Positions 1-12,874 of a DNA stretch of 64,000 nucleotides are shown piece after piece. A model generated the notes under the pieces. That model was not told where the DNA came from. It made no database searches and saw nothing but the letters and a program-made list of their open reading frames with translations. Within the stretch, counting starts at the first letter, position 1; every line of letters starts with the position of its first letter. Source of the stretch: Corydoras sp. C115. Its lineage: Eukaryota; Chordata; Actinopteri; Siluriformes; Callichthyidae. Location: the NCBI GenBank assembly GCA_019802505.1, contig JAFMOC010000039.1:372001-436000 (forward strand). The letters are read 5' to 3'. A program made the position numbers and the translations under genes.

Positions 1-697
1 ATCTAAATGCAATAGTCATTCATTCCAACATGAATTTGCATATTGTTAGAGTATTGCCAAGCATGAGAACAGATGTACACAGCACACAGCAGTACTGGAT
101 TTCATAGAATTCCTTTTCCAAAATATCCCTTTTAACTTCCTATTTTGCTCTGTATTTGTATTGTACACCCAGAGACCTTAAAAAATTTACTACTACTTGG
201 CAGTAACATGAGGGTAATCTATTATTCACTTTTGTGCTATTCTTTAGCAATGTTAGAAAATATTTTCAACCATGACCATCACAGGTAATGCCTAGCTCTG
301 CAAATGCTCTGCTTACATAGACAATAAAGTGTGCACTTTAACCTATTACTACTAAATGTTTACAACCCGCCGATCTGATGGACAGAGAAAGGATTTAGAC
401 ATGTAAATACATTACGTAACCCCAGTATTAATATATGTGGGTGGGTGTGCAATATAACAAGGTAACACTAGTGTTGTTGGCAGACAGTGTCAGAATGTTA
501 TTTACACTATGTTTGGAGTTAGGATACAGTTATGTACTACTCCCACACTGATTCTCTAGCAGCATTTTTTATTTTGTTTGTCAGTTATTCTTTTCTTTTT
601 CCTCCATCCTGTAAGAGTGTGTACCTGTGCCCTCACTTTCCAAAGTGCACCATGATGTACTATTGTCAACCAGTTAATATGAATCAAAATATCCAAC

Positions 698-700
<3 letters not shown>

Positions 701-787
<87 letters not shown>
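701..787. repeat. (TC)n microsatellite
   Basis: Uninterrupted TC dinucleotide for 87 bp. Confidence 0.99.
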
Positions 788-790
<3 letters not shown>

Positions 791-1459
791 GCATGTGCTT
801 GTTCGGAGGGATAGGAATAGGTTTCACATAATGTGCTGTTGCATAATGTATCAGTGGCAGTTTGTTTAGCTTCATTGTTGCCATTGGAGCACAGTGCTGG
901 GCATCACATAGACACGGCACTGCATAATTGGGTTCAGAGTGAAACGACTGCAAGTTAAACTGCACTGGAGTTCCAAGTTTTCACAAATGCACACATTGTA
1001 CACTCTTTATAAAAGGCTCAATAATAATCCATTTTGCAAACATTTAAACAATGGTTGCTGTCCAGTTGTGTTTTTGTGATTTTGCTCTGCAACTCTTAAA
1101 CCATATTTTATATTTTCATCGCTATGTCTATAGACTTTGTGTTGAGGCTGGATTTTAAAAATATTTTTGTTGCAGGTTGGCAGTTATGAAATTCTGCTTA
1201 ATTGCTTGAGGACATTGCTGGCATAGTTGGAATTATACTTGAACACAATTACTGGCTTGGCTTTGCCGATTAAGTGCATGGGCTCTGCATAGCGGACTGA
1301 TCTTCAAAGGCTTTGCAGTCCATCGTAAAAGCTATATTAAAAAAAGAAACACTTTAGATAACACATGGAAAGTCAATCTCAGAATGACACACATTCATTC
1401 TGCCTGGCCCACGTATGTCCTTGTGTGTCTGCAATTAAATATACTGATTTGACTGTGAA

Positions 1460-1725
1460 AGGCAGGGGATCGGAGTCTATCCCAGGAGGTCTAGCATCTA
1501 AAGCAAGTTGCTAGTCCATCACAGAGCAGAAACACAGACACAGACTTCTTTACACATAGTGTTATTGAATGTCTTTAGTTCAGTTACTTGCAATTTTGTT
1601 TTTGCTTTTTTAAGTAACTAAAACTGACATGTGAAGAACATGCAAATACTGTATATCAAGGAAGAGTCTATCTAAGACTCAGACCTAGGGCTTTCTTGCT
1701 TTAACCACTGTGCAACCTTTTTGCC
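1460..1725 (-). mobile_element. Old SINE relic
   Basis: Diverged but readable in minus orientation: GAGTCTATCCCAGGAG and GCTAGTCCATCACAG of the 3' half, and AACCACTGTGCAACC of the head. Resembles an older Mermaid-like subfamily than the young copies. Confidence 0.45.
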
Positions 1726-4700
1726 ATGACTTTTTACTTACTGTTGTTACAGTTGGTTTAAATTTGTAGGCTAAAATTGTGTAAGGAAATGTTTTTACTA
1801 CAGACATTGTTAAAGTTCTAATCACTGTTATTGTCATTATATAATTAAAAAACCCATTTAAATGTGTTACCTCATAACTTCATAGAACATTATTATTGTA
1901 TTGTTGTTTGCTGTTATTATTAGAAGTACTAGTTCTAGTAGCAGTGGATTTGTTTTCTCTGTCTGTGTTTGCCTGCATGCCTGATCTATTTCTGTCTCAG
2001 AAGAGTTACAACAACCAGAGTCATAGAACAGAGCTCAGAGTAAATTAGGAACTCATACATATTCCAAAGTGCACACAGGAAAGGTGTGACCACTAGATCT
2101 GACCATTAATCTATGCAGCATGAATAATACATGGAGTAAGAGGACAAATGAAGGAACTTAAATGTTTATCTTTCTTCATACACACTAACACTCTATTAAA
2201 AACAGCAGCAGCATGCAGAAGCAGTTAAAATGGCATGCAATCATTTATAAAGCCAACAAACTGCAGTCCATGTCAAATTCCTTTAGAAACATCTTCTCAC
2301 AATTTTGTCAACAAATTCATATTAAAGGTCAGGTCTGGCAAAATAAATGTTCTTTCATTTAATTCTATTTTATTTTTGCATTGGTTTTCACACACAACAG
2401 CTTGTAACAATGCAGCTTTAAAGAAATCAAAGTCATCAACAAAAAGTAAAATGAGGCACTAAGTTTAAGAGTGAAAAGTTTAAGATGAACAGTCTATTTT
2501 AGTAACCGTCTGGTGTTCAACTCTCCTTTACGATTTGCCAGAGTATCAAGTTGTGGTAGTACTCACATAGTGGCGTTATGCAAATAAGTCGCCTATTGAA
2601 ACAAATTGGTGCAAACAGAAATGCACTATATGAACTCACTGTGAACTATACAGATATGACATGTACAACAAAACAACTGAAATTTTGTAATTTTAAGTCT
2701 GTTGCTTTTTATTTAAAGACCTTTGCAGATGCAAAAATTATTTTTTTAAATGTGAATACTTGTTTGTTTGTTTTTTTAACAAAAGGAGGTGTTGATTTAG
2801 CTGTTATGCCAGGAAATTCCTAGGGGAATTGGTTTTACCTTTATTAAAAGCCCTTTTAAATGAACTATGCTTCTGCTAGCAAAGATTTAGAAAAAAAAAA
2901 GAATAAAGCATCAAAGCCTGTGCATTTGCTTCTGTGATCAAAGCTGCCAGATCTGTTACATAATCTTTTAAACTTTCCTTTTAAACAAGCCAAAACAAAG
3001 TAATCAATAGACAAGAAAAGTTAGAAAAATGAATCATATTTCTCTTGATAGTTATGTTGTTGGAATCCTAATACAGTCTAAATTATTTTAGATTGGTTAT
3101 GCAAATTCAAGGATATATGTATATGGGGTGTTATTACAAAGTGTCAGCTTATGACAAATTCAGTGCTTAATACATTATCTAATAGTTCGAACCTTAAAAA
3201 CCAAGGGTCAGTTGGAATTACTGATGCATCTCGAAACTAGCTGACATGCCAAGCAGGGGAATTATTATATAAAGATCCTTTAAACACAACGCCATTAACA
3301 CAGCCTGAAATGTCATCAACATGGCTGGAACTAGCAAAAATGGCAAATGAGTTCTGGTTGTGTTAAAATGCAAAACCACACCTTGTGATTGGCAGTCAAA
3401 TGGCTAAATGGAGAAGCCATCAGGTTGCTTCAGGTTGTGAAATCTGTGCTTAGGATGTTGCACATGCCACACTACTGCACTTACACTTATCTGTCAAGAT
3501 GAAGTCATTTTAAAGCGAATATGATAAAGGGTTCATTTTATATCTAGCTCAAACTTAAAAAAAATACATGTCAAAGGATTAAATGGAAGATAATGCGATG
3601 AGATGAATGAGATAATAACATACATGTATTTTAATGGTGTTTTTTTATTGACTTAAATATTTAAGATCGTGTTTCTCTTATGGTCTTTGATCCGTTAAAC
3701 AAAAATAGATAGGTATGATGCAGTAAAACGATTAAAGATAAAATTATGAAGAAGAAGCAGAGCAAGGGTATCAGATGAGGGAATTGCTTTCACCTGGGAC
3801 GTGTTTGTGTTAGCTGTCCGTGTGTCTTGATACAAATTTAAAGGAAGGCTAGACTAAGCTAGATGACGTGTGATTATCTCTTATAAAGGCAGCAGTGCAT
3901 TTTCCAGTTTAATGCTGAACTTTTGGGTCTGATATCCTGTCACATGTCCTCCATGAGTCCAACCTTTGGCAACAGAATACCAAGATTTAAATTACACCAG
4001 TGAAGAAAAGGAAATTCTGTTAATTAGCAAGAAAATAATATTATTTTCCTAGAATTGAGTCAGTATGAAACAAGACTTGGACAGATAGAACACAAAGCCT
4101 TACACATCATGTATTATTTGCAGAATCAATCGGTATACATGGAATAAGCAGCTTGCGTTGGTGTAAATATAATGAGACTGTAATGTGTTGGTGGGTTTAT
4201 GTAAAGTGTGTGAATGACTGGTGTTACTGAGGGTCAGTTTGAATTATTTCTCTTTATGTCATTTCAGATGAGGCATAATACCCTGGAGTAGCAACTGTTA
4301 TTGAGTCTTTTCTTTTGGGTAATAATGCTCTCAGGTCTGCAACACCTAAAATTGCGTTTGGTGTATTGCCAAGTGAATAGATCATGACCTGGGTTTATGG
4401 GATCAAAAAGAATTGCATGGGCTTTGTTCCTGTGGTGCTCAGCATCCAGCAGCTCTGTAGGAGTTCTACCTGGATGATCCTCTGGGCCATTTTAATTATT
4501 CTCTGGAGGGCTTTCTTTACTTTTTGTGTTACTGAATCAAATGGTGAACAACCTGTCAAAACACTTCTAGCTGTCGCTTTGGTAAATGTAATGAGGGTTA
4601 GAGTTTTGTCAAGTCATTTTTAAAGTGCCTAGAAAAGTATGATTGTATCTACGCTTCCTTCTCAATCCTGGTATTGATTGTTGTGTAGCTCAGGTTTTAG

Positions 4701-5186
4701 AGGAAAAATAGGCTCCCAATATCAAGTGCACATAATTAAATCCAGTCATAGTAAAACATATAGAACAACACATTCTAGTGCTGAGAAGTCAGCATGACCT
4801 TTTAATCACAGAGTTTTATAATTTTAACTTCCTAATATGGAATTATAACAAATAGAAGATTAAAACAAAGTGTAACTTTACAAACGTAGCAAATCAACAC
4901 ATTTTAGTATCAATAAATGTCTCCTTTAGTTTCCTAGTTAATCCTAATGAGTGCTCCGTGTGATGCAAGAAAGTGGGCAAAATCTAAATAGCTCAATTTC
5001 TCATGATTTAAGGTTTAAGCGGCCCACTCAAATCTTAATCGATTGTTCTGCTTTTAAAGATTGTGGAATAGTTGGGATCCAAACAAACACCGAAAAAGCA
5101 ATATATTAGTTTTGGAGCTTTGTAGAGACTCATGCGACATGATCAGCAATGAGCACAGCCTGTTTGTTAGGATTATCAATAGTTCA

Positions 5187-5549
5187 TTTATTCATTCATT
5201 ATCTTCCGCTTTATCCTCTATTAGGGTGGCGGTGGGGTTCCCCATGCCCATCCAGGGGAGAACGTCTCGGGCGCTGGGCAGATACACCCAGGACAGGACG
5301 CCAATCTATCGCTGGGCACACACTCACTCACACAGACACACTCTACATGGGGCAATTTGGAGAACTCAATTGACTTGATCCATGTTTTTGGACTGTGGGG
5401 GGAAACCGGAGAACCCGGAGGAAACCCACGCGGACACGGGGAGAACATGGGGAGGACACGTTGGAGAAACTCCAACCAGATGAGGATTCGAACCGGGAAT
5501 CCCTAGTGCTGAGAGGCGAACGTGCTAATCACTAAGCCAACGTGCCGCC
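5187..5549 (-). mobile_element. tRNA-derived SINE, full length (copy 1)
   Basis: This family recurs about 12 times in the window. The head carries RNA polymerase III boxes: A box TGGCTTAGTGG and B box GGTTCGAATCC. The body is about 250 bp with TTTCCTCCCACAGTCCAAAA in the middle. The 3' end GGATAAAGCGGGAGATAATG is followed by (AATG)n. It resembles the Mermaid/HE1-like fish SINEs. This copy is flanked by a perfect 12-bp target duplication, ATCAATAGTTCA, at 5175-5186 and 5550-5561. Confidence 0.93.
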
Positions 5550-6154
5550 ATCAATAGTTCAATATATGTTTAATATTTATTTATTTATTTTTGGTTTCTT
5601 CAGTGAAAGATGTATTATTTTATTCTGAATGCAAGTCCTGTGGGATTACTTTGTATAGACATTTCATTGTTGATGTTGTTTGCTCTGTAGACAGTACTCC
5701 ATACTGAACCGATTTTTGATATTGGTTGGTAACCGATGGTTTTGATACTTAAGACCAAAAAGAGAAATGGAGCCATTTTTTAAAATTCTCTTTAAAAGAT
5801 TTGGGCTGATTACTGAAGCAGTGTTTCAGGTTCATATTGAAGGAACCTTATTTATCTATGATCCACAGGTACATCTAACTGTACTGTGTTCCTGAATGTC
5901 CCGAGATGTTCTCTGAACATGGACATAGCTACATAATCAGATAATCCTGAAGAACTGATAGATTTATTGTTCACATCTGGACCTTTTTATTTCACTTTTG
6001 TGGGCTATGTGGTTGTTTATGACAGGGGTCATGATTGAATAGCTAGCATTGGTTTTGGGGCAACTCTACAGCATTTGTTGATGTTGGATCGACATTGTGT
6101 GTATCTGCATAAGTGCAACTGTCTTATCTGCGCTTGAAGCGACTAAAGCTACAT

Positions 6155-6500
6155 TCATTCATTCATTCATTATCTCCCGCTTTATCCTCTATTAGGGTCG
6201 CGGTGGGGTTCCCCATGCCCATCCAGGGGAGAACGTCTCGGGCGCTGGGCAGATACACCCAGGACAGGGCGCCAATCCATCGCTGGGCACACACTCACTC
6301 ACACAGACACACTCTATATGGGGCAATTTTGAGAATTCAATTGACTTGATCCATGTTTTTGGACTGTGGGAGGAAACCGGAGAACCCGGAGGAAACCCAC
6401 GCAGACACGGGGAGAACATGGAAACTCCACCCAGATGGGGATTCGAACCAGGATTCCCTAGCGCTGAGAGGCGAACGTGCTACTAAGCCACCGTGCTGCC
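6155..6500 (-). mobile_element. SINE copy 2
   Basis: Minus orientation, with perfect 12-bp target duplication CTAAAGCTACAT at 6143-6154 and 6501-6512. About 600 bp from copy 1; independent insertion by its own duplication. Confidence 0.93.
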
Positions 6501-8489
6501 CTAAAGCTACATCATTCATAAAAATACTTCCTACTTGTATCATTGTGTCACAGTTTTGCTGTGTGGGTCAGCTATTTTATTTTGCATGTTTGCCATAAGG
6601 AGAGTTGGCAGAGGTTGTTTTTGTTAGCTGATATACACACCCATTACCCCGTTCCCTAGGGCTTTTTACATTCTCTGCTTACATCACAACCTTGGCCATC
6701 GTACTGTTCGGAAAATTTCCAAAAGAAGTAGATTTTTTTGTATATGTGGATTTTGTGGACATGTGTGTTACTTTATTTTCAGTACTTGATACTACATTTG
6801 CATTAACAACAGTCCTCAAAAACAGAAATTGTATCTATTGTATGACGAAATTATCAAAATATATTTTTGGATGTTCACTGATTAGAATATAGGTTTTTAG
6901 TTGAACTCTTTTTAAATCTGATCTGTCTGTGTGCTATCATGGATGATCACACACCATCTCGATACTCTTCAAGAGCCTTGGCTGCTTTTCTCCTGTCATC
7001 CCAAATGTTACTGTCAACTGTAATTCCTTGACTGACACATTCTTTGTTCTGAAATTGATTGCAGACCCTTACAGACATAAATCACTCTGACACTTTAAAA
7101 TGCACAGTCTGAACTCTCCAGCATGCATCTAGGAAATTATAAAGCAGCTGCTTCACCGCTGGCTGATTCATTGTTACTCCAGTGAACCAGTCAACATCCC
7201 TGCCTACAACAAGTCACAAACCAGCACGTAATATGTGGCTTTTGGTTTATTCCATTTCGGCAACCGCATTTAAAGTGTACTTGTAGAAAAGCCTGTGGGT
7301 GAGAAAAGCTTTTATTTGACCTGTCGGTATAAGATAACATATTTTATCACAAGGTTTGCTCAGCCAGTAGTACTGCAGGCAAATTGCTCATAGATTTTTT
7401 TGGTATTTAGTGGCCCCTGGTCCACTATTCATATTCCATTTTGTCTAGCATTGATTTCCACAGTGATTCGAAAACACCCTAGACACAGAGGCAGCATGTG
7501 AAATACAAGTTTATTTTCCTGTAACTAATCATATGACCTCTCAAACATGACTGTAAATAAGACGGAGATTGAATAGCTGAGCCTTCCAGTCTGGTGTTTT
7601 TAAGTAGATTTATGATCCCATTTTATTTCATTTGATGAACATGTATTGATCAAGTTAGGATTATGCTGTCTGCATTACATTGACTATAGTATTTGACTTT
7701 TAGTGTAAAACTTTTAGTTTTATAAGCTTTTTTTTTTTTTTTTAATTCAATCAGGTTTCCTACTTTCATGCTTGTTATGAAAGATTTATAGGAGTCGGAT
7801 GGTCTTACAGAACTTTGAATTAAAACTTGGAAACGTATTAAGACTTAAAATTCAATCACTTATTATTTACAGCAATATTTTGTTATTTATTTGTGTGAGT
7901 ACCCACTTTTCCCAATGATAAGGCAGTCTGCCATAATTGTACGACAATACATTTATATTATTTTGTATTTCATGTATAATACTGTATTTCAAAATAACAT
8001 TTGAGAAATAGCATTGGTGCTGTCATGAATATTTATATACAAATATTATTCTAGTATGTTAAATGTAATAGCGTGGTGGAATATAGATGAAAATGGAACT
8101 TTTTAATCCAGAACCTTAACACATTGGATTCTGCTGGTCTTGACAAGATTGTTAACAATCCAGTCAGTCTTTTCTCTACACGCCTAAATAAAATCTGTAC
8201 TCAGATTGGTTTACACAAAACAAGTTGTTACTCTTGTCCTTCAGAATTTAGTCACTGAACATTTTACTTTAAATAGTCTAGTTTAAAGATACCTCTTTAC
8301 CATGTGCACAAAATTTGAACCATACCCTCTGGTTATATATAGCAGCATATGAAGGATTTTGCTAAAGAAAAACAAGTAATATATTTAAGTCTAATTGTTT
8401 CTTTTCATTATGTCTTTTTGAATGAGATTATTATTATTATTATTTAGTGTTTTATATTTATATAGGAGGAAATGTGGCTGCAAAAATCC

Positions 8490-9275
8490 TGAATAAATGT
8501 GATTGGCTACCACTTAAATTTGGTGAAATCAAATCAAATAAAAACAACAGAAGAACTCTGGCTATGTTTAATAGGGACAGTAAGAGCATTTTCACACGCA
8601 CAATGCGAAAGGAACTCAAGGGATTGAGACTGAACAGCTGTGTAGCCTTACGAAAACCACTAATCAGTAAGGCTAACCGGAAAAAAGGCTTTAATTTGAT
8701 AGGGAGCATAAGGATTGGCCTCTGGAGCAATGGAAGACGGTTGTGTGGTATAACGAGTCCAGATTTACCCTGTTCCAGAGTGATGGGCACATCAGGGTAA
8801 GAAGAGAGGCAGGTGAAGTCCATTATTAATAGTGCCTACTGTGAAAACCTGTGGAAGCAGTGCCATGATCTGGGGTTGCTGCAATTGGTCAGGTTTAGGT
8901 TCATCAACAGTATGTGCTCAAAGAATGAGGTCAGCTGACTACCTGAATATACTGAATGACCAGGTTATTCAATCAATGGTCTTCTTCTGCCCTGATGGCA
9001 CTGGCATATTCCAAGATGACAATGCATCGGGTTTAAATAAGTGGTTCAGGGAGCATGAGACATGTCCAGACCTTAACTCCATTGAGAATCTATGTGCTGC
9101 AGAAGGCTTTGCGCAGCAGTTAGACTCTGCCTTCATCAATGCAATATCTTGGTGAAATATTAATGCAATGCTGGATGGAAATAAATCTTGTGACATTGCA
9201 GAAGCTTCTCGAATCAATGCCACAGTGAATGAATGCCGTAATCAAAGCTAAAGGCTGTCCAACAAAATATTAGAG
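8490..9275 (+). pseudogene. Degenerate Tc1/mariner transposase
   Basis: The conceptual reading matches Tc1-like transposases in order: NRRTLA near 8550, IRKPL-like ALRKPLISKANRKKG near 8645, an SDGHIRVRRE-like stretch near 8790, then MIWGCCNWSGLGSSTVCAQR (8853 on), RMRSADYLNILNDQVIQSM, FFCPDGTGIFQDDNA, FREHETCPDLNSIENL, and INAMLDGNKSCDIA after a frame change. The reading is broken by several frameshifts and a deletion between the QDDN and PDLN parts. The catalytic Asp region around FQDDN is present but the frame is not continuous. Terminal inverted repeats were not identified; the right flank is a long microsatellite. Non-functional relic inside the kcnd3 intron. Confidence 0.8.
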
Positions 9276-9298
9276 TGTGTGACCTTCTTTGTCACAAT

Positions 9299-9692
<394 letters not shown>

Positions 9693-11479
9693 AAATGATA
9701 CGCACGCAGGTTTAATTACAGAAATATAATAGGTTCAAGCATGTCATAAAGTACTGTATGAGTAAAAATCATGTGAATGGGTAAACTAGGCTGTATAGAA
9801 AAAAGATTTGTTATAGTTATGAGACATGTTCTGGTAGCAGGTGATGGAAACCAGAAATCTAATTCTTTTGTAAAAGTATTGTGCTTTTATATGCTTATAT
9901 TTTTGCATTGCCACAGAAAATAATTCATCAAATGATGCTTCCAGGAAAAAAAAAGATCCCAAAACCCACACAATTATGGCTTTGAAAATGGTTCCCATTT
10001 CTTTTCTGTTTTATTTGGACAGCTTATCACCTGCCTTTTTTTACTCTGGCATAAACAGCAAGCTCTTTTCCTCTTAGTATTATTTATGTTTGGACACTTA
10101 CTGTAAAGATTTAACAATTTGTTTTCTTTTATTATTATTTGGAAATTGGGTTTAATTTTAGCATATAACAAAATTGAATTGTTTATTTAATTTAGCATAT
10201 AAAGTGATGTCGTGAATGCACTAAGAAACATATATATTGAAATAAAAACAAATTATTAAGTAGGGCTAATTTGTGTTATTTGATTTACATGTGTTATGCT
10301 GTTTCAAGTAGAGCAGACACAGCAATGCTTCTGGAATCAAAAGAATGTATCAAAACTACACCTGCGCCATACTGCTTTTTCCTCAATACCCCAGATAAAT
10401 AGCTGACACCCCCACATAACATCTTTAATTCACTATACGTGTGAAATGTGTGAAATGCATATTTCCTTAATACCCAAAAGACTTGAATATGTATGGTGGC
10501 TTCTATAGGTTGTTCCATAGTAGATTAAAATTTATACCCACATTCTATTTAAAGCAGACAGTAAATGAATGGGTTTAGAAAGAAAGCCTAAATGACAGAC
10601 TGAATTTAAGAGAGGAAAAGAAGAAAGCATTTGTGATTACTCAGAGGTGATTTACAATAGCAGAACATGATAACATAACACAAAGTGTTACAGCTAAAAC
10701 ACTGAATTCCTGAATGGTAAGAATATATTTTGTAACTATGGAAATACTCTGTGTGCTAAATGGCAATCATGATTGGTTTGCTGTGTCTGACTTTTTTATG
10801 TGAAGCTGCACTGTATAAAGAAAAGTGACAGACTGTTAAATATGACTGCAGTCTGTTACTGAATTGTTTTGGATATTATTACACCATTGCACTGATTAGA
10901 ATTAATGAAGCTCACCTCATTTAGCTCCACTATTAAAATTACATAACAGAAAGCTCTGTGGAACTCGGCTTGACCAAAATTAACAATGCTTGAAGTCGGC
11001 AGTAGCAGTATTGCTTTGATGAATCTTACCACGGATTTTAATGGTGAACTTTAAACTTTCTGCACTCTTGGAAGCCTTTTATTGTAGGAACATGGTAAAT
11101 CTAGATGATCTTGACTGGTCTGCCTCGTTTGCTCTAAACCTTCCTCCTTTCTTCTGAAAATTAGACCATAAATCTGTTCAAATGTCAAACGTCTGCCATT
11201 TCTCAGCAAATATCACTTTAATCATATATCCTCATATCCTTATATAAGGTTGTTTAAGTGGGGGTTTTAAGTTTAGTTTTCTTTAGCCACATCTTTGGTA
11301 TACTTACAAATCTATAAGTCTTATGTATACCTATAACTATATAAGTATACTACTTGGTTGCCATATAATAAAACCATTAATATGTTTCCTTTTTGTTTTT
11401 AAATTACCTTTAATGTGTTTTTTTATTAATCATATATTTCTAAATATAATTTTCTTTATTGGACAGACACTCGGGCATG

Positions 11480-11715
11480 AGGCAATGTATGACAAACCAT
11501 TCTACTTCCATAGACATTACTATAGAGTTGGTCCATTTCCTTCCACACACCAACTTTATGGCCCTTGCTTTGAGTTCAGGGGCAGGTTATGCTGGAACAA
11601 AATAATTTCCCAGACTGATCCCACAAACTTGAAAGTATTACACTTGTACAAAATGTTAGCTTGGAGCTTATTTCACATTAAAAAGAGTGTCCTAATACTT
11701 TTGTCCATATAGTGT
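11480..11715. mobile_element. End fragment of a Tc1-like non-autonomous element
   Basis: Ends with the terminal-repeat sequence GTCCTAATACTTTTGTCCAT followed by ATAGTG, the reverse complement of the CACTATATGGACAAAAGTAT end at 50529. The upstream part (TTATGCTGGAACAAAATAAT) resembles the internal body of such elements. The partner end is not seen nearby. Confidence 0.5.
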
Positions 11716-12382
11716 GTCTTCAAAGCGCAGACCAAATTCTGACTAATTGCTTGATATCCAAGTATTTCCAAAGGCTCTTTCTAATAAATTGACTGAATAG
11801 AACAATTCTTCTACTAGTAGCTTGTCCTAATTGGCTAGATATGAGATCATTTGGCGCTCCTGTCACCTCCAGGGATCAAAAGCCTTTGAAGGACCTTGAA
11901 ATTAAATTAAGCACTGTTAAACCAACTCCCTTTACAAAACTGATCCAAATGACACAAGCAAACCGTTTTAGTCACTATATGGTCACAAGTTCACAACTAT
12001 ACCAGTGGCAACGCTTATGCAACACCTATTATGAAACCAGCTGTTCTTAATTTTTAAATGTACACCAAACCAGAACGTTGTAATTAATGTTCCGATTAAA
12101 GGGCACAGTAATGACCAGAATTAAAAAAAAATGTCCAGCAAAGCTGAGTGTAAGATTAATAGGTGAATTAATAGCAGGTCATGTAGTAGTGATTTTAAAC
12201 CATCCATCAAAAAGCTAATTCAGCAGCTCCCATTTACATTCACAACCCAAAAATATGATGGGAGATAAGTTGGTGACACACCCCTAGGTAGTGATGTTTT
12301 AGTCTGTCTGCATGCTCATCATAGTCTGTCTACCAAGTGTATGCGAGAGAGTGCGAGAGACTGAGGTAATATATATTATCAC

Positions 12383-12804
12383 TAGGGGTGTCTTCAACTA
12401 AGGATTTTCATAGTCAAATCTGATTTGTCAGATTTTCCCTATAGTTGACTGATAGTCGAATCAGTTAAAATTTCACCACAAGATGGCACTATAAGCGTGG
12501 TTTTTTTAAAAAGATATTTTTTTATATTTTACTTGTTTTTCTAGAGCACCGTAAACGGGATCCCCGTTCTGGACTTTTTTCCACTTCAAAGGAAAAACCT
12601 AAAACACTCAGATCAATGAGTTTTATTTGACAAAAGGCTATATATTTAACGAAAACAAAGACATTTCATGTAAAAACTAATGCTTAGCAGCAGCCATGGG
12701 CACCCCCATGTGGTCAAAATGGTACATTCGACTATGAGGTTCATAGTCGACTACGGTTCTCCGAATCGAATCGTCGAATCAGCGAATATTGCAGCTCACC
12801 CCTA
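12383..12804. mobile_element. hAT-type MITE with 8-bp target duplication
   Basis: A 422-bp element beginning TAGGGGTG and ending CACCCCTA, flanked on both sides by the identical 8-mer ATTATCAC (12375-12382 and 12805-12812). An 8-bp duplication with short inverted ends is the hAT signature. Subterminal repeats of CATAGTCGA and GTCGAATCAG occur at both ends, probably transposase binding sites. It has no coding capacity, so it is non-autonomous. Confidence 0.88.
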
Positions 12805-12814
12805 ATTATCACAC

Positions 12815-12836
12815 TCATTATTATTATTATTATTAT

Positions 12837-12870
<34 letters not shown>
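12815..12870. repeat. (ATT)n(AGT)n microsatellite
   Basis: ATT repeats run into AGT repeats directly after the hAT MITE duplication. Confidence 0.97.

Positions 12871-12874
<4 letters not shown>

Noticed and set aside
5221..5475. Open frames on both strands inside SINE copies, up to about 85 codons and recurring at each copy
   Set aside because: They repeat with every SINE, contain no known domain, and shift with SINE indels. They are by-products of GC-rich repeat sequence.
11323..11712. A 129-codon plus-strand frame
   Set aside because: Its right half lies in the Tc1-like element end and the left half is AT-rich intron. Not a gene.
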